From Bacillota bacterium (lineage in GTDB: Bacteria; Bacillota; Dethiobacteria; Dethiobacterales; Dethiobacteraceae), in NCBI GenBank assembly GCA_018725565.1, contig QLUR01000003.1, positions 1 to 64,000 on the forward strand: 64,000 nt of DNA, written 5' to 3'. Made by a program: the position numbers and the translations under genes. Of the stretch, positions 7,292 to 16,726 are shown piece by piece (position 1 is the stretch's first letter; every line of letters starts with the position of its first letter). Below the pieces are notes generated by a model, which was not told the origin of the DNA, did no database searches, and saw only the letters and a list, made by a program, of their open reading frames with translations.

Positions 7292-8662
7292 TCACTTCTC
7301 TACCCTTGACATCAATACTACTGTCTCAACGTGGCTTGTATGCGGAAACATATCTACAGGCTGAACTTCCCGGACGGCAAAGCCGTGGTTTGTGAGGTAG
7401 CGCAAATCGCGGGCCAAGGTGGCGGGATCGCAGGAAACGTAAATCAGGCGGCGGGGACGCATCTCGGTCAATGTGGCCAGGAGTTTTGCGTCACAGCCCT
7501 TGCGCGGAGGGTCTATGACAACCACGCCCGCCCGGTATCCGCCGGCTAGGAGCTTAGGCACAAGTTCCTCTGCCTGGGCCTGGAGGAACTCCGTATTGGC
7601 GATATTGTTTATCTGTGCATTTGCCCTGGCATCAGTCACAGCAGAGGATATGGCTTCCACGCCAACCACCTTTTTTGCCTGGCGGCTGAGATAGAGCCCG
7701 ATGGTGCCGGCGCCGCAGTATAGGTCAAAGACAGTTTCCCGCCCGGTCAGGGCGGCATATTCCCTGACTTTGGCGTAAAGGACTTCCGCCTGCAGGGTAT
7801 TGACCTGCAGGAAAGAGCGGGATGAGACGCGGAAAGTGAGTCCTCCCAACTTTTCCTCAAGATAGGGGAGGCCGCAAAGTAGCTGCTCCTCATTGCCCAA
7901 GATAACGTTGCCGCGTCGTGTATTGATATTTTGCACAATGCCGGCTAAATTGCCGAGGCTGACCGACAACATCTTTACGAGCTGCTTGCTTTCCGGCAAC
8001 TGCCGGCCGTTGGTTGCCAGGACAAGCAGGGTTTTCCCAGTGGTAAAGGAAGTGCGGACCATTATATGACGGACGAGGCCGGTATGGCTTGTTTCGTCAT
8101 AAATTGGGATTGCCAGAGCCTGAAGTGCTTCACGAACGGCCAGTATCGCCCGGTCGTTGGCCGGGTGCTGCAGGAGGCAGCTATCCATACTTATGATGCG
8201 ATGAGAGCGCGGAGCGTAAAATCCGGTCACCACCGCACCGTTAGCCGAACCGACCGGAATCTGGGCCTTGTTGCGGTACCGCCAGGGGTCAGCCATGCCA
8301 AGCACGGGCTGTACGGCAAGGTCCAGCCCCGCCAGGCGTTGCAGGGCGGTCGCGACCAGCCGGCGCTTCAGGCCAAGCTGCTCGTTATAGGCCAGGTGCT
8401 GCAACTGGCAGCCACCGCATGCACCGTGGTGCACACAGGGCGGAGTCACCCGGCAGTCGGAGGCGTGCAAAACAGAATGCAGCAGCGCCCGGGCATAAGT
8501 TTTTTGCACTGACAGGACGCTTGCCGTGACCTGGTCACCGGCTGCCGTACCGGGTACAAAAACGGTAAAGCCGTGATAGCGGCCGACACCTTCACCCTTA
8601 TTATTTAAATCGTAGATATTTAATTCAATCAGCTGGCCACGGGAAACGGGGGAAGAATTCAT
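7292..8662 (-). CDS. rlmD: 23S rRNA (uracil-C5)-methyltransferase, RumA/RlmD family
   Basis: This AdoMet-dependent enzyme makes 5-methyluridine in rRNA (family also covers tRNA U54 enzymes, so the exact target is inferred). Residues ~8-60 form a TRAM domain. A [4Fe-4S] cysteine cluster follows around CVHHGACGGCQ. The C-terminal Rossmann domain has FDLYCGAGTIGLYL and DPPRKGC, and the catalytic cysteine is in YVSCDPATLARDL. Full length at 456 aa. Its ATG overlaps the stop of the upstream small Cys-rich gene (ATGA), so the two are translationally coupled. Confidence 0.93.
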   Translation of the reverse strand: MNSSPVSRGQLIELNIYDLNNKGEGVGRYHGFTVFVPGTAAGDQVTASVLSVQKTYARALLHSVLHASDCRVTPPCVHHGACGGCQLQHLAYNEQLGLKRRLVATALQRLAGLDLAVQPVLGMADPWRYRNKAQIPVGSANGAVVTGFYAPRSHRIISMDSCLLQHPANDRAILAVREALQALAIPIYDETSHTGLVRHIMVRTSFTTGKTLLVLATNGRQLPESKQLVKMLSVSLGNLAGIVQNINTRRGNVILGNEEQLLCGLPYLEEKLGGLTFRVSSRSFLQVNTLQAEVLYAKVREYAALTGRETVFDLYCGAGTIGLYLSRQAKKVVGVEAISSAVTDARANAQINNIANTEFLQAQAEELVPKLLAGGYRAGVVVIDPPRKGCDAKLLATLTEMRPRRLIYVSCDPATLARDLRYLTNHGFAVREVQPVDMFPHTSHVETVVLMSRVEK

Positions 8663-8853
8663 TTACTGTAAACTTCAATGAACCGGCGCAGAGAGCGGTT
8701 ATAGCTTCTTTCGACATCAGCAGGGAAAAAACATGCCGGAAGCTCCCGGTTACCCCAGTGATAAAAGAGACATTCGCAACACTTGCCCTTACGACTGCAC
8801 GGCTCGTAGGTGCAATTGCATTTGTCTGAGTTTGCCTTAACATGACATTCCAT
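8659..8853 (-). CDS. DUF6485 small cysteine-rich protein
   Basis: The 64-residue protein has seven cysteines (MECHV, KCNCTYEPC, CCECLFYH, ACFF), the pattern of the DUF6485 family common in anaerobic Firmicutes and probably a small metal or Fe-S binding protein. ATG 8853 follows GGGAGGGAAG. A longer frame from 8915 in another phase is not supported. Its TGA overlaps the rlmD start, and the presence of a [4Fe-4S] enzyme downstream fits a metal-related role, though none is demonstrated. Confidence 0.8.
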   Translation of the reverse strand: MECHVKANSDKCNCTYEPCSRKGKCCECLFYHWGNRELPACFFPADVERSYNRSLRRFIEVYSK

Positions 8854-8920
8854 CTTCTTCCCTCCCCGTATATTTCCCTCTTACTATAATCTTGATTTAC
8901 CCGGCTAAATGACAAAAAGC

Positions 8921-9454
8921 TTAAGCTACAAGGCGGGATAGGGTCTCGCTGTGAATCCTGAGCGCCTCGTCGCTGTGCAGACAGAAGCGAATCTTTTTGA
9001 CGTGCCGCAGCTTGGGGAGTGCGGCAATAATTGTTTTAAAGGCCACCTCCGCCGCCTCCCTGACCGGGTAGCCGAAAACGCCGGTAGAGATGGCCGGGAA
9101 AGCGACTGAATCAAGACCGTGCTGCTCCGCGAGCGTTAATGCGTTGCTATAACAGTTGGCCAGCAGCTCAGCCTCCGGCTTGTCGGTGCCGTAAACCGGA
9201 CCGAGACAGTGAATGACATGGCTGTTCGGCAAGGAATGCCCGCCGGTGATGACTGCCTCGCCCGGCGCAATAGGCGCAAGAGGGCGGGATTCTTTTGCCA
9301 GTCCCGGGCCGGCGGCACGGTGTATTGCTCCATCCACGCCTCCTCCCGGACGTAATTCGGCGTTGGCGGCATTGACTACCGCAGCGATATCCGCCTGCGC
9401 CACAATATCCCCTTTAACGCATTCCAAGGTAACACCATGAATGACTGTTTTCAT
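8921..9454 (-). CDS. Macrodomain protein, O-acetyl-ADP-ribose deacetylase-like
   Basis: Essentially the whole 177-residue protein is one macrodomain. Signature pieces are GDI followed by VVNAANAELRPGGGVDGAIHRAAG (ADP-ribose binding loop) and VAFPAISTGVFGYP (second loop). Members remove ADP-ribose from proteins or hydrolyse O-acetyl-ADP-ribose. Start ATG 9454 has GAGAGGTGA upstream. It stands as a single gene between AOR and the DUF6485-rlmD pair, so context gives no further clue. Confidence 0.9.
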   Translation of the reverse strand: MKTVIHGVTLECVKGDIVAQADIAAVVNAANAELRPGGGVDGAIHRAAGPGLAKESRPLAPIAPGEAVITGGHSLPNSHVIHCLGPVYGTDKPEAELLANCYSNALTLAEQHGLDSVAFPAISTGVFGYPVREAAEVAFKTIIAALPKLRHVKKIRFCLHSDEALRIHSETLSRLVA

Positions 9455-9495
9455 TACCCGTTCACCTCTCTCAAATTTCCCCGGCAGGGGGATTT

Positions 9496-11253
9496 TTATT
9501 GATACGCGGATAGCCTTTCGGCCATCAGCCGGCTTAATTGTTGCATTTTTTCAGGAGACAACTGCTGTTTGATGGCCGTGGTCTCCAGGAAGCGGGTCGG
9601 AATTACCACCTGTTCCGGCTGAAAGCCCATTGATTTTTTCAGGGCCATTTTCTCCCGGTAAATTTTTTGCCCAAGGGCCAAGAGTTCTTCTGCCTTCCAA
9701 GACAGGCCAAGGGCGGAGAGTGCTTCCGCCACAAGCGGCAACTGGTAAACCTTGCGGGCAAAAAGGCATATTATCAGGGAGTTTAAGGCGTTACGCTCCT
9801 CTTCTTCCCTGATAATCCGGCTGATAATCTCCTCAGGTGTCGCTGCGGGAGATTTGCCGATCAGTTCCTGGTCAATGGCATAGCCGGCGTTGTCCAGGTG
9901 GGAATGGCGGGCGCCAAACGCCTGCCCGATAATATTGGCATAACCGGTGTGGTAGCCGGCGACCTCGTTTTTGCCGAGCACACAGGCAAACTCGCTGCCG
10001 CCGTATTGCCCGGCCGCCGCCCAGGTGCCCCGGGCCAACACCCGGTAAAATTCGGTGGGTTGGGCAACGATATTGTCAAGCGCGGCCAGGTATGGCTCCG
10101 TCTGCCCGAAGGAAAGCCGAGTGAGCAATTCCTGTTCCGGGACCAGACCCTTTTGCTGGGCTTCTGTGGCCCAGGCCAAGGCGACTCCGGCGGAAATGGC
10201 ATCCAGTCCAAGTTGCTCCACCTTTTCTATCAGGGCGTACACCTGGCGGTGGTCGGTAAGTCCCAGCATGGTGCCCAGGGCATAAACCAGCTCGTGGTCA
10301 TAAGAAACAGAAAGCGTTTCATATTCATGTTCATGGTCCTGGCCGAACCGGCGGCGGAAAAGGCCGATATGGATGCAGCCGATAGGGCAACCGGAGCAGG
10401 AGATTTTCCTGATTAAGGTTTCCCTGGCAAAGGTTTCGCCGCTTAGGTTGACCGCCTCCGGATATGAACTGGCCTGCAGGTTGCGCACCGGCAGCGCGCC
10501 AAGCGCGTTAAGCGGCTCTACGTTGCCGGTGGTGCCCAGGCCGTGGTATTTTTCCATTATTTCCGTTTCTACCAGCTGTTTGTAGATCTTCTCATAGACC
10601 CGGTTATACTGGGCGGGATTTGTTATCGGGATATTCAGGTCGCCGTGAATCACAAGCGCTTTTATTTTTTTGCTTCCCAATACGGCACCAAGGCCCAGCC
10701 GGCCGAAATGGCGGTAGGTGTCTACCACCGCGCAGGCAAAAGCGACCTGCTTTTCCCCGGCCCGGCCGATGCGCAAAGTAGAGCGGTGTCCGCCGCCGGG
10801 AGAAAGCTGGCGCAAGATGCGTCCGCTCTCCTCGGTCGACAGGCCCCAGAGGCCGCGGGCGTCATTAAACTGCACCTGGCGCTGGCTTATCGTCAGGTAA
10901 GCCGGCGCGGCCGCCTGTCCTTTAAGGACTATGGCATCGTAGCCGGCAAAACGCAGCGACATGGCCAGGCGCAGTCCGGCGTAACTTTCTCCCAATTCCC
11001 CGGTCAGCGGGGATTTAAACATCGCCACCGCCTTGGTGACGACCGGATAAACCGTTGACATGGGGCCGATGGCCAATACAACCGGCTGGGAAGGATGGAA
11101 AGCATCCTCACCGGGCAACAGGTGCTCCTTCAGCAGGCAGGTGGCTATACCTACGCCGCCCAGCCAGGAGTTTAAATCTTGCCTTTCTTCCACCGCTATC
11201 TTTTTTTTGTCCAGGTCAATAAGCAGCACGCGTACCGGCCGGCCGTCAAGCAT
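9496..11253 (-). CDS. Aldehyde:ferredoxin oxidoreductase family, tungsten enzyme
   Basis: A 585-residue member of the AOR family, which oxidises aldehydes to acids with a tungsten (or molybdenum) bis-pterin and a [4Fe-4S] cluster, using ferredoxin. The N-terminal pterin domain begins VRVLLIDLDKK with GGVGIATCLL. The cluster motif CSGCPIGC is in the middle, and a C-terminal Cys (SLIICLF) can supply the fourth ligand. ATG 11253 follows GGAGGTG; the longer frame to 11301 lacks such a site. It overlaps by 8 bp the four-cluster ferredoxin gene, its probable electron partner. Substrate is unknown; possibilities include aryl or short-chain aldehydes, and methylthioacetaldehyde is conceivable given the salvage operon at 49.7-54.7 kb (speculative). 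Confidence 0.9.
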   Translation of the reverse strand: MLDGRPVRVLLIDLDKKKIAVEERQDLNSWLGGVGIATCLLKEHLLPGEDAFHPSQPVVLAIGPMSTVYPVVTKAVAMFKSPLTGELGESYAGLRLAMSLRFAGYDAIVLKGQAAAPAYLTISQRQVQFNDARGLWGLSTEESGRILRQLSPGGGHRSTLRIGRAGEKQVAFACAVVDTYRHFGRLGLGAVLGSKKIKALVIHGDLNIPITNPAQYNRVYEKIYKQLVETEIMEKYHGLGTTGNVEPLNALGALPVRNLQASSYPEAVNLSGETFARETLIRKISCSGCPIGCIHIGLFRRRFGQDHEHEYETLSVSYDHELVYALGTMLGLTDHRQVYALIEKVEQLGLDAISAGVALAWATEAQQKGLVPEQELLTRLSFGQTEPYLAALDNIVAQPTEFYRVLARGTWAAAGQYGGSEFACVLGKNEVAGYHTGYANIIGQAFGARHSHLDNAGYAIDQELIGKSPAATPEEIISRIIREEEERNALNSLIICLFARKVYQLPLVAEALSALGLSWKAEELLALGQKIYREKMALKKSMGFQPEQVVIPTRFLETTAIKQQLSPEKMQQLSRLMAERLSAYQ

Positions 11254-11662
11254 TGCTGCGCACCTCCATAGACAATACATCATGAGGACAAAACCGGACA
11301 CAGGTCGCGCACTGGATGCAAACTACAGGACGGCAGTCCCGCTCGTCAAAGTAAATGACTTGAACCACACACTTTTTGGCGCAGTCGCCGCAGCCGACAC
11401 ATTTTTTGCGGTTAAACCTGACTCCGCCTTCCGGACGGGCGAGCAACGCTTCGGTCAGGCAGGCGGCGGCGCAGGGCGCCTCCAGGCAGCCGCGGCAGAT
11501 GTCGGCGGCAAGCTTAGACTGCAGCCCGCCTCTGGTCCGGATCTGGATGGCGCTGTAACGGGGGCTGTAGCTTTTGTAAACCACGCGGGCGCAGGCCAGC
11601 ATGCATGAATAGCAGCCGATACACCGGTTCATTCCGTTGGCCTGCAGAATTTTGCCTGGCAT
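11246..11662 (-). CDS. Four-cluster ferredoxin, AOR electron-transfer subunit
   Basis: The 138-residue protein has four cysteine groups: CIGCYSCMLAC, CRGCLEAPCAAAC, CVGCGDCAKKC and CIQCATCVRFC, enough for up to four [4Fe-4S] clusters, as in HycB/DmsB-type subunits. No signal peptide, so cytoplasmic. I start at ATG 11662 because AGAGGTGGT precedes it. It overlaps the AOR gene, so the two likely form a complex or redox pair. queA ends 15 bp upstream on the same strand. Confidence 0.88.
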   Translation of the reverse strand: MPGKILQANGMNRCIGCYSCMLACARVVYKSYSPRYSAIQIRTRGGLQSKLAADICRGCLEAPCAAACLTEALLARPEGGVRFNRKKCVGCGDCAKKCVVQVIYFDERDCRPVVCIQCATCVRFCPHDVLSMEVRSNA

Positions 11663-11676
11663 GATACCACCTCTTT

Positions 11677-12687
11677 TCAAATAATCAGCGTAGCATCGCC
11701 GAAACTTAAAAAGCGGAACTTTTCCCGGACTGCATAAGCGTAAGCCCGTAACACCAGCTCCCGGGAGGCAAAGGCTGAAATCAGGACCAGGTGTGACGAA
11801 CGGGGCAGGTGCAGGTTGGTTATAATCCGGTCTACGACCTTAAAGCGGTAACCGGGCGTGATAAACAGGTTCGTCCAGCCAAAAGCCGGCCCGACTTCTC
11901 CGGCCTGCGCCGCGCTTTCCAACGCCCGCACAGCATCAGTACCACAAGCCACTACCCTGTTACCCCGTTCTTTTGCCTGCCGGACGGCGCTTACCGTTTC
12001 CAGTGGCAGGCTGTAGTACTCCGCTGACAGGCTGTGTTCAGCCACGAACTCCGTTTTTATCGGCCGGAAACTGCCAACACCCATGTGCAGAGTAAAACTG
12101 ACCACCTGTACGCCTTTGTCCCTTACGGTTTGCAGCAACTCCGGCGTAAAATGGAGCGCAGCCGTAGGCGCGGCTGTGGAGCCTTGCTCCCTGGCTAAGA
12201 CCGTCTGGTAGCGCTCCGGGTTGGCCAACGGCTCTTTAATATACGGAGGCAGAGGCGTATCACCCCACTTTTCCATTGCCTCCACCGCCGACTCCGGTGT
12301 AGGGAACCGTACCACAAAAGTGCCCTGGTCCGTTTTTTCTGTAACATGCACCGGCAATCCGTCACCCAGCAGCACAACTTTCGCGGACGGGTAGGGCTTT
12401 AAAAGCGCCTCCCAGCGTCCGTCCCCCAAAGTATGCAGGAGAAATATCTCCACCTTGCCGCCGGTTGGCTTCCTGCCTGACAGCCTGGCCCTGATCACCC
12501 TGGTATCGTTGATGACCAGAATGTCTCCGGCCTCCAGCCAGTTTAATACATTACCAAAAACAGTTTCACTTACTTTCCTGCTGCTGCGGTCCATAACAAG
12601 CAGACGCGAGCTGTCACGGGGCTCCACCGGTTGTTGGGCGATCAGTTCCCAGGGCAAATGATAATCAAACAGTTCTGTTTTCAGCAT
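11677..12687 (-). CDS. queA: tRNA preQ1(34) S-adenosylmethionine ribosyltransferase-isomerase
   Basis: QueA transfers and isomerises the ribosyl part of AdoMet onto 7-deazaguanine in tRNA to give epoxyqueuosine. The 336-residue product shows family blocks: FDYHLPWELIAQQP near the start, DRSSRKV, VINDTRVI, STAAPTAALHFT and ITNLHLPRSSH. The frame extends upstream to 12819, but the conserved N terminus begins at ATG 12687. No other queuosine gene is adjacent, unlike the usual queA-tgt pair. Confidence 0.93.
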   Translation of the reverse strand: MLKTELFDYHLPWELIAQQPVEPRDSSRLLVMDRSSRKVSETVFGNVLNWLEAGDILVINDTRVIRARLSGRKPTGGKVEIFLLHTLGDGRWEALLKPYPSAKVVLLGDGLPVHVTEKTDQGTFVVRFPTPESAVEAMEKWGDTPLPPYIKEPLANPERYQTVLAREQGSTAAPTAALHFTPELLQTVRDKGVQVVSFTLHMGVGSFRPIKTEFVAEHSLSAEYYSLPLETVSAVRQAKERGNRVVACGTDAVRALESAAQAGEVGPAFGWTNLFITPGYRFKVVDRIITNLHLPRSSHLVLISAFASRELVLRAYAYAVREKFRFLSFGDATLII

Positions 12688-12949
12688 CGTCTCAGCATCG
12701 GCTGAAGTTTCTCTCGCTTCCAGTTGCCCTGACTCTCCCCCGGGGTAAACCCTGTTTTTGCTTACTATAATAGCATATTTGCGGGGAACAATCCACTTTT
12801 CCCCTCTGCAAGCTGTCAAGGCCCTCTCTCCGTAAAGGCGGTGCGAGCAAACACTGCCGGACGGGTATAATAAAATGGGGACAGCGGCTATCTCAAAACA
12901 GGAATTATTACCGCTTTGCTCTTAACTGGCTGTTTTTCTGGAGCTAATT

Positions 12950-12958
12950 TGTTATAAT
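12950..12958 (+). promoter_or_regulatory. Extended -10 promoter for dnaK operon
   Basis: TGTTATAAT lies 34 bp before dnaK and includes the extended -10 TG. The -35 region is poor. No CIRCE element (TTAGCACTC-N9-GAGTGCTAA) is visible, so HrcA control is unlikely. GGAGGG precedes the ATG. Confidence 0.55.
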
Positions 12959-12991
12959 TAGGATTACTAAAGTAAACCAGGAGGGATTAAG

Positions 12992-14854
12992 ATGGCCAAA
13001 ACTGTTGGTATTGACCTTGGGACAACCTATTCGGTTATTGCGGTACTGGAAGGGGGAGAGCCGGTTGTTATTGCCAATGCGGAAGGTTCGCGCACCACGC
13101 CTTCGGTAGTGGCTTTTAAAGGCGGCGAAAGGCTGGTCGGACAGGTAGCCAAACGCCAGGCTGCCCTTAATCCGGAAAAGACGCTTTATTCGGCTAAACG
13201 CTTTATCGGGCGCAAGTTTTCGGAGGTCCAGGATGAAATAGAGATGGTGCCGTACAAGGTGGTGGCCGGGCCTAATGAGGCCGTGCGTTTTGAGATAGAT
13301 GGCAAACTCTTCTCTCCCGAGGAGATTTCTGCCCTGGTATTGCGCAAGCTCGTTGACGACGCCTCTCAGTACTTAGGCGAAAAAATTAAAGACGTGGTTA
13401 TCACAGTTCCTGCTTATTTCAACGACGCTCAGCGCCAGGCGACCAAGGACGCCGGCCAGATTGCCGGCCTGCAGGTCTTGCGCATTATCAACGAGCCGAC
13501 TGCCGCCTCCCTGGCCTACGGTCTGGACAAGAAGAAAAACGAGACGGTACTGGTCTTTGATTTGGGTGGAGGTACGTTTGACGTTTCTATTCTGGACGTC
13601 GGCGACGGGGTCTTTGAGGTGCGCTCTACAAACGGCGATACGCATCTGGGTGGTGACAACTTTGACAAGGAAATCGTCGACTGGCTGGCAAGCGAATTTA
13701 AAAAAGACTACGGCATCGACCTGCGCTCCGATAAACAGGCACTGCAGCGCCTGACGGAGGCCGCGGAAAAAGGCAAAACAGAGCTGTCGACACTGACCGA
13801 GACGCAAGTAAGCCTGCCCTTTATTACCGCTGACGCCAGCGGACCGAAGCACCTGGACATTAAACTTACGCGCGCCAAATTTGACGACCTGACCAGACAC
13901 CTAGTAGAACGTTGCCGCGGCCCGGTAATGGCTGCTCTCTCTGATGCCAAACTAACTGCCGGCGACATCGACGAGGTCATCCTGGTAGGCGGCTCCACGC
14001 GCATTCCCGCCGTACAAAAGCTGGTCAGGGAGCTGACCGGAGGGCGGGAGCCTCATCGCGGCGTAAATCCGGATGAAGTAGTCGCTGTCGGTGCCGCCAT
14101 CCAGGCCGGCGTGCTGTCAGGCGAGTTGAAAGACGTGGTGTTGCTGGACGTAACTCCGCTATCCCTAGGGGTTGAGACATTAGGCGGTGTCATGACCAGG
14201 GTAATCGAACGCAATACGACTATTCCTGCAAGGCGCAGCCAGATTTTCTCCACCGCCGAAGACAACCAGTCTGCCGTAGACATTCATATTTTGCAGGGAG
14301 AAAGGGAAATGGCCGGGGATAACCGTTCCCTCGGCCAATTCAAGCTCGATGGCATCCCACCCGCCCCCCGCGGCTTGCCGCAGATTGATGTCACCTTTGA
14401 TATTGACGCAAATGGGATTCTCAACGTAACTGCCAAGGACCTCGGCAGCGGCAAGGAACAAAAAATCACCATCAGCGGCTCCACCAATCTGGAAAAAAAT
14501 GAGATAGAGCGCATGGTGCAGGATGCCAAACGTTTCGCCGAAGAAGATAAAAGTCGCCGCCGGCAGGCGGAAATCAGCAACGAGGCTGACTCCCTGGCAT
14601 ATACCGCCGAGCGGCAGCTTAAAGAAGCAGGCGACAAAATGCCGCTGCACGAAAAAGCACGCCTTGAACAGCTGATTGCCGATATCCGGCGGGCACTGCA
14701 GGAAAACGCGCCGCAAGAGCGAATCCAAAAGCTGAAAAGCGACCTGGAGCAAGCCGTACACGGCTTGGCGGCCAGCGCCTCCGGGCAGCAACAAGCGGCA
14801 GGACACACCACTACCGGTGATGATGTAATCGACGCTGAGTTTGAGGAAAAATAA
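12992..14854 (+). CDS. dnaK: Hsp70 chaperone DnaK
   Basis: Full-length Hsp70 (620 aa). The nucleotide-binding domain opens with [11 protein letters not shown] and has the second phosphate motif [14 protein letters not shown] and the adenosine motif LVGGSTRIP. The substrate domain starts near residue 385 ([14 protein letters not shown]) and the C terminus ends [11 protein letters not shown], close to the DnaK tail. It lacks the ~24-residue insertion of Gram-negative DnaK, as in Gram-positives. There is no grpE or hrcA neighbour; instead a DnaJ with reduced zinc finger and a CbpM-like modulator follow, so this is probably a secondary, dedicated DnaK set. Confidence 0.97.
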   Translation: MAKTVGIDLGTTYSVIAVLEGGEPVVIANAEGSRTTPSVVAFKGGERLVGQVAKRQAALNPEKTLYSAKRFIGRKFSEVQDEIEMVPYKVVAGPNEAVRFEIDGKLFSPEEISALVLRKLVDDASQYLGEKIKDVVITVPAYFNDAQRQATKDAGQIAGLQVLRIINEPTAASLAYGLDKKKNETVLVFDLGGGTFDVSILDVGDGVFEVRSTNGDTHLGGDNFDKEIVDWLASEFKKDYGIDLRSDKQALQRLTEAAEKGKTELSTLTETQVSLPFITADASGPKHLDIKLTRAKFDDLTRHLVERCRGPVMAALSDAKLTAGDIDEVILVGGSTRIPAVQKLVRELTGGREPHRGVNPDEVVAVGAAIQAGVLSGELKDVVLLDVTPLSLGVETLGGVMTRVIERNTTIPARRSQIFSTAEDNQSAVDIHILQGEREMAGDNRSLGQFKLDGIPPAPRGLPQIDVTFDIDANGILNVTAKDLGSGKEQKITISGSTNLEKNEIERMVQDAKRFAEEDKSRRRQAEISNEADSLAYTAERQLKEAGDKMPLHEKARLEQLIADIRRALQENAPQERIQKLKSDLEQAVHGLAASASGQQQAAGHTTTGDDVIDAEFEEK

Positions 14855-14877
14855 ACAGCAGAAACGGCGTGATTCGG

Positions 14878-15864
14878 ATGGGAGTCAAATTTCAGGACTA
14901 TTATGAAATCCTGGGCGTCAAGCGGGAGGCCACAGAAAAAGAGATCAAGTCTGCTTACCGGAAGCTGGCCCGTAAATGGCATCCTGATCTGCACCCGGGG
15001 GAAAAGAAAGCTGAAGCGGAAGAAAAGATTAAAAAAATCAATGAAGCCTATGAAGTATTAAGCGATCAGGAAAAAAGAAAGAAATACGACAGATTGGGCG
15101 CCAACTGGCAGTCAGGGCAGGATTTTTCCCCTCCCCCTGATATGGATGGCGTGCACTACTACAGTCCCGCAGAGGGAATGGGTGGCTTCAGCAATTTTTT
15201 TGAAATGCTGTTCGGCGGTATGCAGCACGGATTCGGCGATAAGCAAGGTCCTTTCCGTGCTGCACCGCGGCGCGGCGCCGACGTTGAGACGGAACTGGTC
15301 CTGACCCTGGAAGAAGCTTACCAGGGGGCGGAAAAGACCTTCCGGCTTGATATGCAGGCTGCCTGCCAACAGTGCGGCGGCAGCGGCATACGCGGCCAGA
15401 GCTTCTGTTCCGCCTGCGGCGGCACCGGGCAGCATAGCACCCCCAGAACACTCACTGTTAAAGTGCCTCCCGGTACCCGCGAAGGAAGCAAAATCAGGTT
15501 GCGCAACCAGGGCGGCGCTGCTCCCGGCGGACAGGCGGGCGACTTGTACCTGAAAATCCGCCTGTCGCCTCATGCCTACTTTACCGTAAAAGGCGACGAC
15601 CTGGAAGCAGAACTGAGCGTTGCTCCCTGGCAAGCGGCACTGGGAGCGAAAGTGCCGGCCCGGACACTGGATGGCAGCGTTGCTGTAACCGTCCCTCCGC
15701 ACTCGACGGCAGGGAAAAAGCTCCGCCTGCGCGGCAAAGGGCTGTCGCAAAAAGAAGGCGGACTCGGTGACCTGTACCTGAAAATTGTCATTGACCTGCC
15801 TGGGCAGCTACTGCCGGAAGAAATTGAGCTCTACCGGCAGTTGTCCCAGATTCGACCAAGTTAG
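14878..15864 (+). CDS. DnaJ/CbpA-type co-chaperone with a half zinc finger
   Basis: The J domain fills residues ~5-70 (DYYEILGV ... HPD at the HPD motif ... NEAYEVLSD). A G/F-like linker follows. The central zinc region has only two CxxCxGxG motifs (CQQCGGSG and CSACGGTG) instead of four, enough for one Zn site. Then come the two beta-barrel substrate domains ending at residue ~328. The start at 14878 fits the J domain; GTG 14869 is possible. It stimulates DnaK ATPase, presumably that of the gene just upstream. Confidence 0.9.
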   Translation: MGVKFQDYYEILGVKREATEKEIKSAYRKLARKWHPDLHPGEKKAEAEEKIKKINEAYEVLSDQEKRKKYDRLGANWQSGQDFSPPPDMDGVHYYSPAEGMGGFSNFFEMLFGGMQHGFGDKQGPFRAAPRRGADVETELVLTLEEAYQGAEKTFRLDMQAACQQCGGSGIRGQSFCSACGGTGQHSTPRTLTVKVPPGTREGSKIRLRNQGGAAPGGQAGDLYLKIRLSPHAYFTVKGDDLEAELSVAPWQAALGAKVPARTLDGSVAVTVPPHSTAGKKLRLRGKGLSQKEGGLGDLYLKIVIDLPGQLLPEEIELYRQLSQIRPS

Positions 15865-15875
15865 GGGGCGCGAAG

Positions 15876-16190
15876 ATGGTCAAGCGTTACTGGATGCAAG
15901 CCCGCCGCCAAAGTGTAACCGTCCGCTCCCGTCCCGCCTGGGTCAGCGCGGCAGAGCTGGATTACCACCCTGACCTGCTTACTGCCTTGGCTGACTTAGG
16001 TGTCATTGACCTGGAGGACGGCTTTGTGCCTGCGAAGCAAATCTCCCGTATTGAAGGGGTCTTCAGGCTGCGACGTTTCCTGGGCGTCAACGTCTGCGGC
16101 GCCGCCGTTATCTTGGACCTGCTGGAACGGCTTGACGAGTTGCAGGAAAAAGTTCGTTCCCTGGAAAGAGAGAAGCGCGAAGGCCAATAG
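15876..16190 (+). CDS. CbpM/MerR-like chaperone modulator
   Basis: The 104-residue protein has a MerR-like winged-helix beginning (elements SAAELDYHPDLL and GVIDLEDGFVP) and a C-terminal coiled coil (DLLERLDELQEKVRSLEREK). CbpM proteins of this size bind the J domain of CbpA and inhibit it. Its place 12 bp after the dnaJ-like gene supports that reading. Alternative: a MerR-family repressor of the operon. Confidence 0.75.
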   Translation: MVKRYWMQARRQSVTVRSRPAWVSAAELDYHPDLLTALADLGVIDLEDGFVPAKQISRIEGVFRLRRFLGVNVCGAAVILDLLERLDELQEKVRSLEREKREGQ

Positions 16191-16234
16191 TTTCAGGAGT
16201 GAATCGGCCGTGATAAATTACATGGAGGCAAATG

Positions 16235-16726
16235 ATGCTCATCGGTGTCATCAGCGACACCCACATTCCCCTGCGGGCCAAGCAATTGCCGGCCGCGCTG
16301 TTTAAAGCGCTGGACGGTGTTGACCTGCTGTTGCATGCCGGCGATCTGGTCGAAGAAAAAGTCCTGGATGAATTAAACAGCCTCGCCCCGGTGGAAGCGG
16401 TGGCCGGCAATATGGACCCCGTTCATCTGGCAACCTGCTTGGGTCGCAAGAAAGTACTGGACCTGTCAGGCTACCGGATCGGACTGATCCACGGCGACCT
16501 TGTTAACGACCGGCAAAATACGCCCCAGCGGGCGTACGAGGCGTTTATCAGCGATAATGTGGACTGCGTTGTCTTTGGGCACACCCACCAGCCTTATTGC
16601 CGGGAGGAAAGCGGCGTGCTGCTTTTTAACCCCGGTTCCCCGACAGACAGGCGCCGGGAACCGCGCCATTCCTGCGGACTGCTTATCCTTGGCGACAGGC
16701 TGACCGCCGAAATCATTTACCTTTGA
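16235..16726 (+). CDS. YfcE/MJ0936-type metallophosphoesterase
   Basis: Calcineurin-like phosphoesterase of 163-164 aa. Metal-binding motifs appear in order: ISDTH near the start, HAGDL, GNMD, a middle HGD, and GHTH near residue 113, with NPGS near the end. Members are phosphodiesterases of unknown cellular substrate. Two ATG codons (16232, 16235) follow GGAGG; the second has better spacing. Its stop overlaps the TTG proposed as selU start. Confidence 0.9.
   Translation: MLIGVISDTHIPLRAKQLPAALFKALDGVDLLLHAGDLVEEKVLDELNSLAPVEAVAGNMDPVHLATCLGRKKVLDLSGYRIGLIHGDLVNDRQNTPQRAYEAFISDNVDCVVFGHTHQPYCREESGVLLFNPGSPTDRRREPRHSCGLLILGDRLTAEIIYL

Noticed and set aside
12840-12991. CIRCE element before dnaK
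   Set aside because: No inverted repeat of the required sequence is present.
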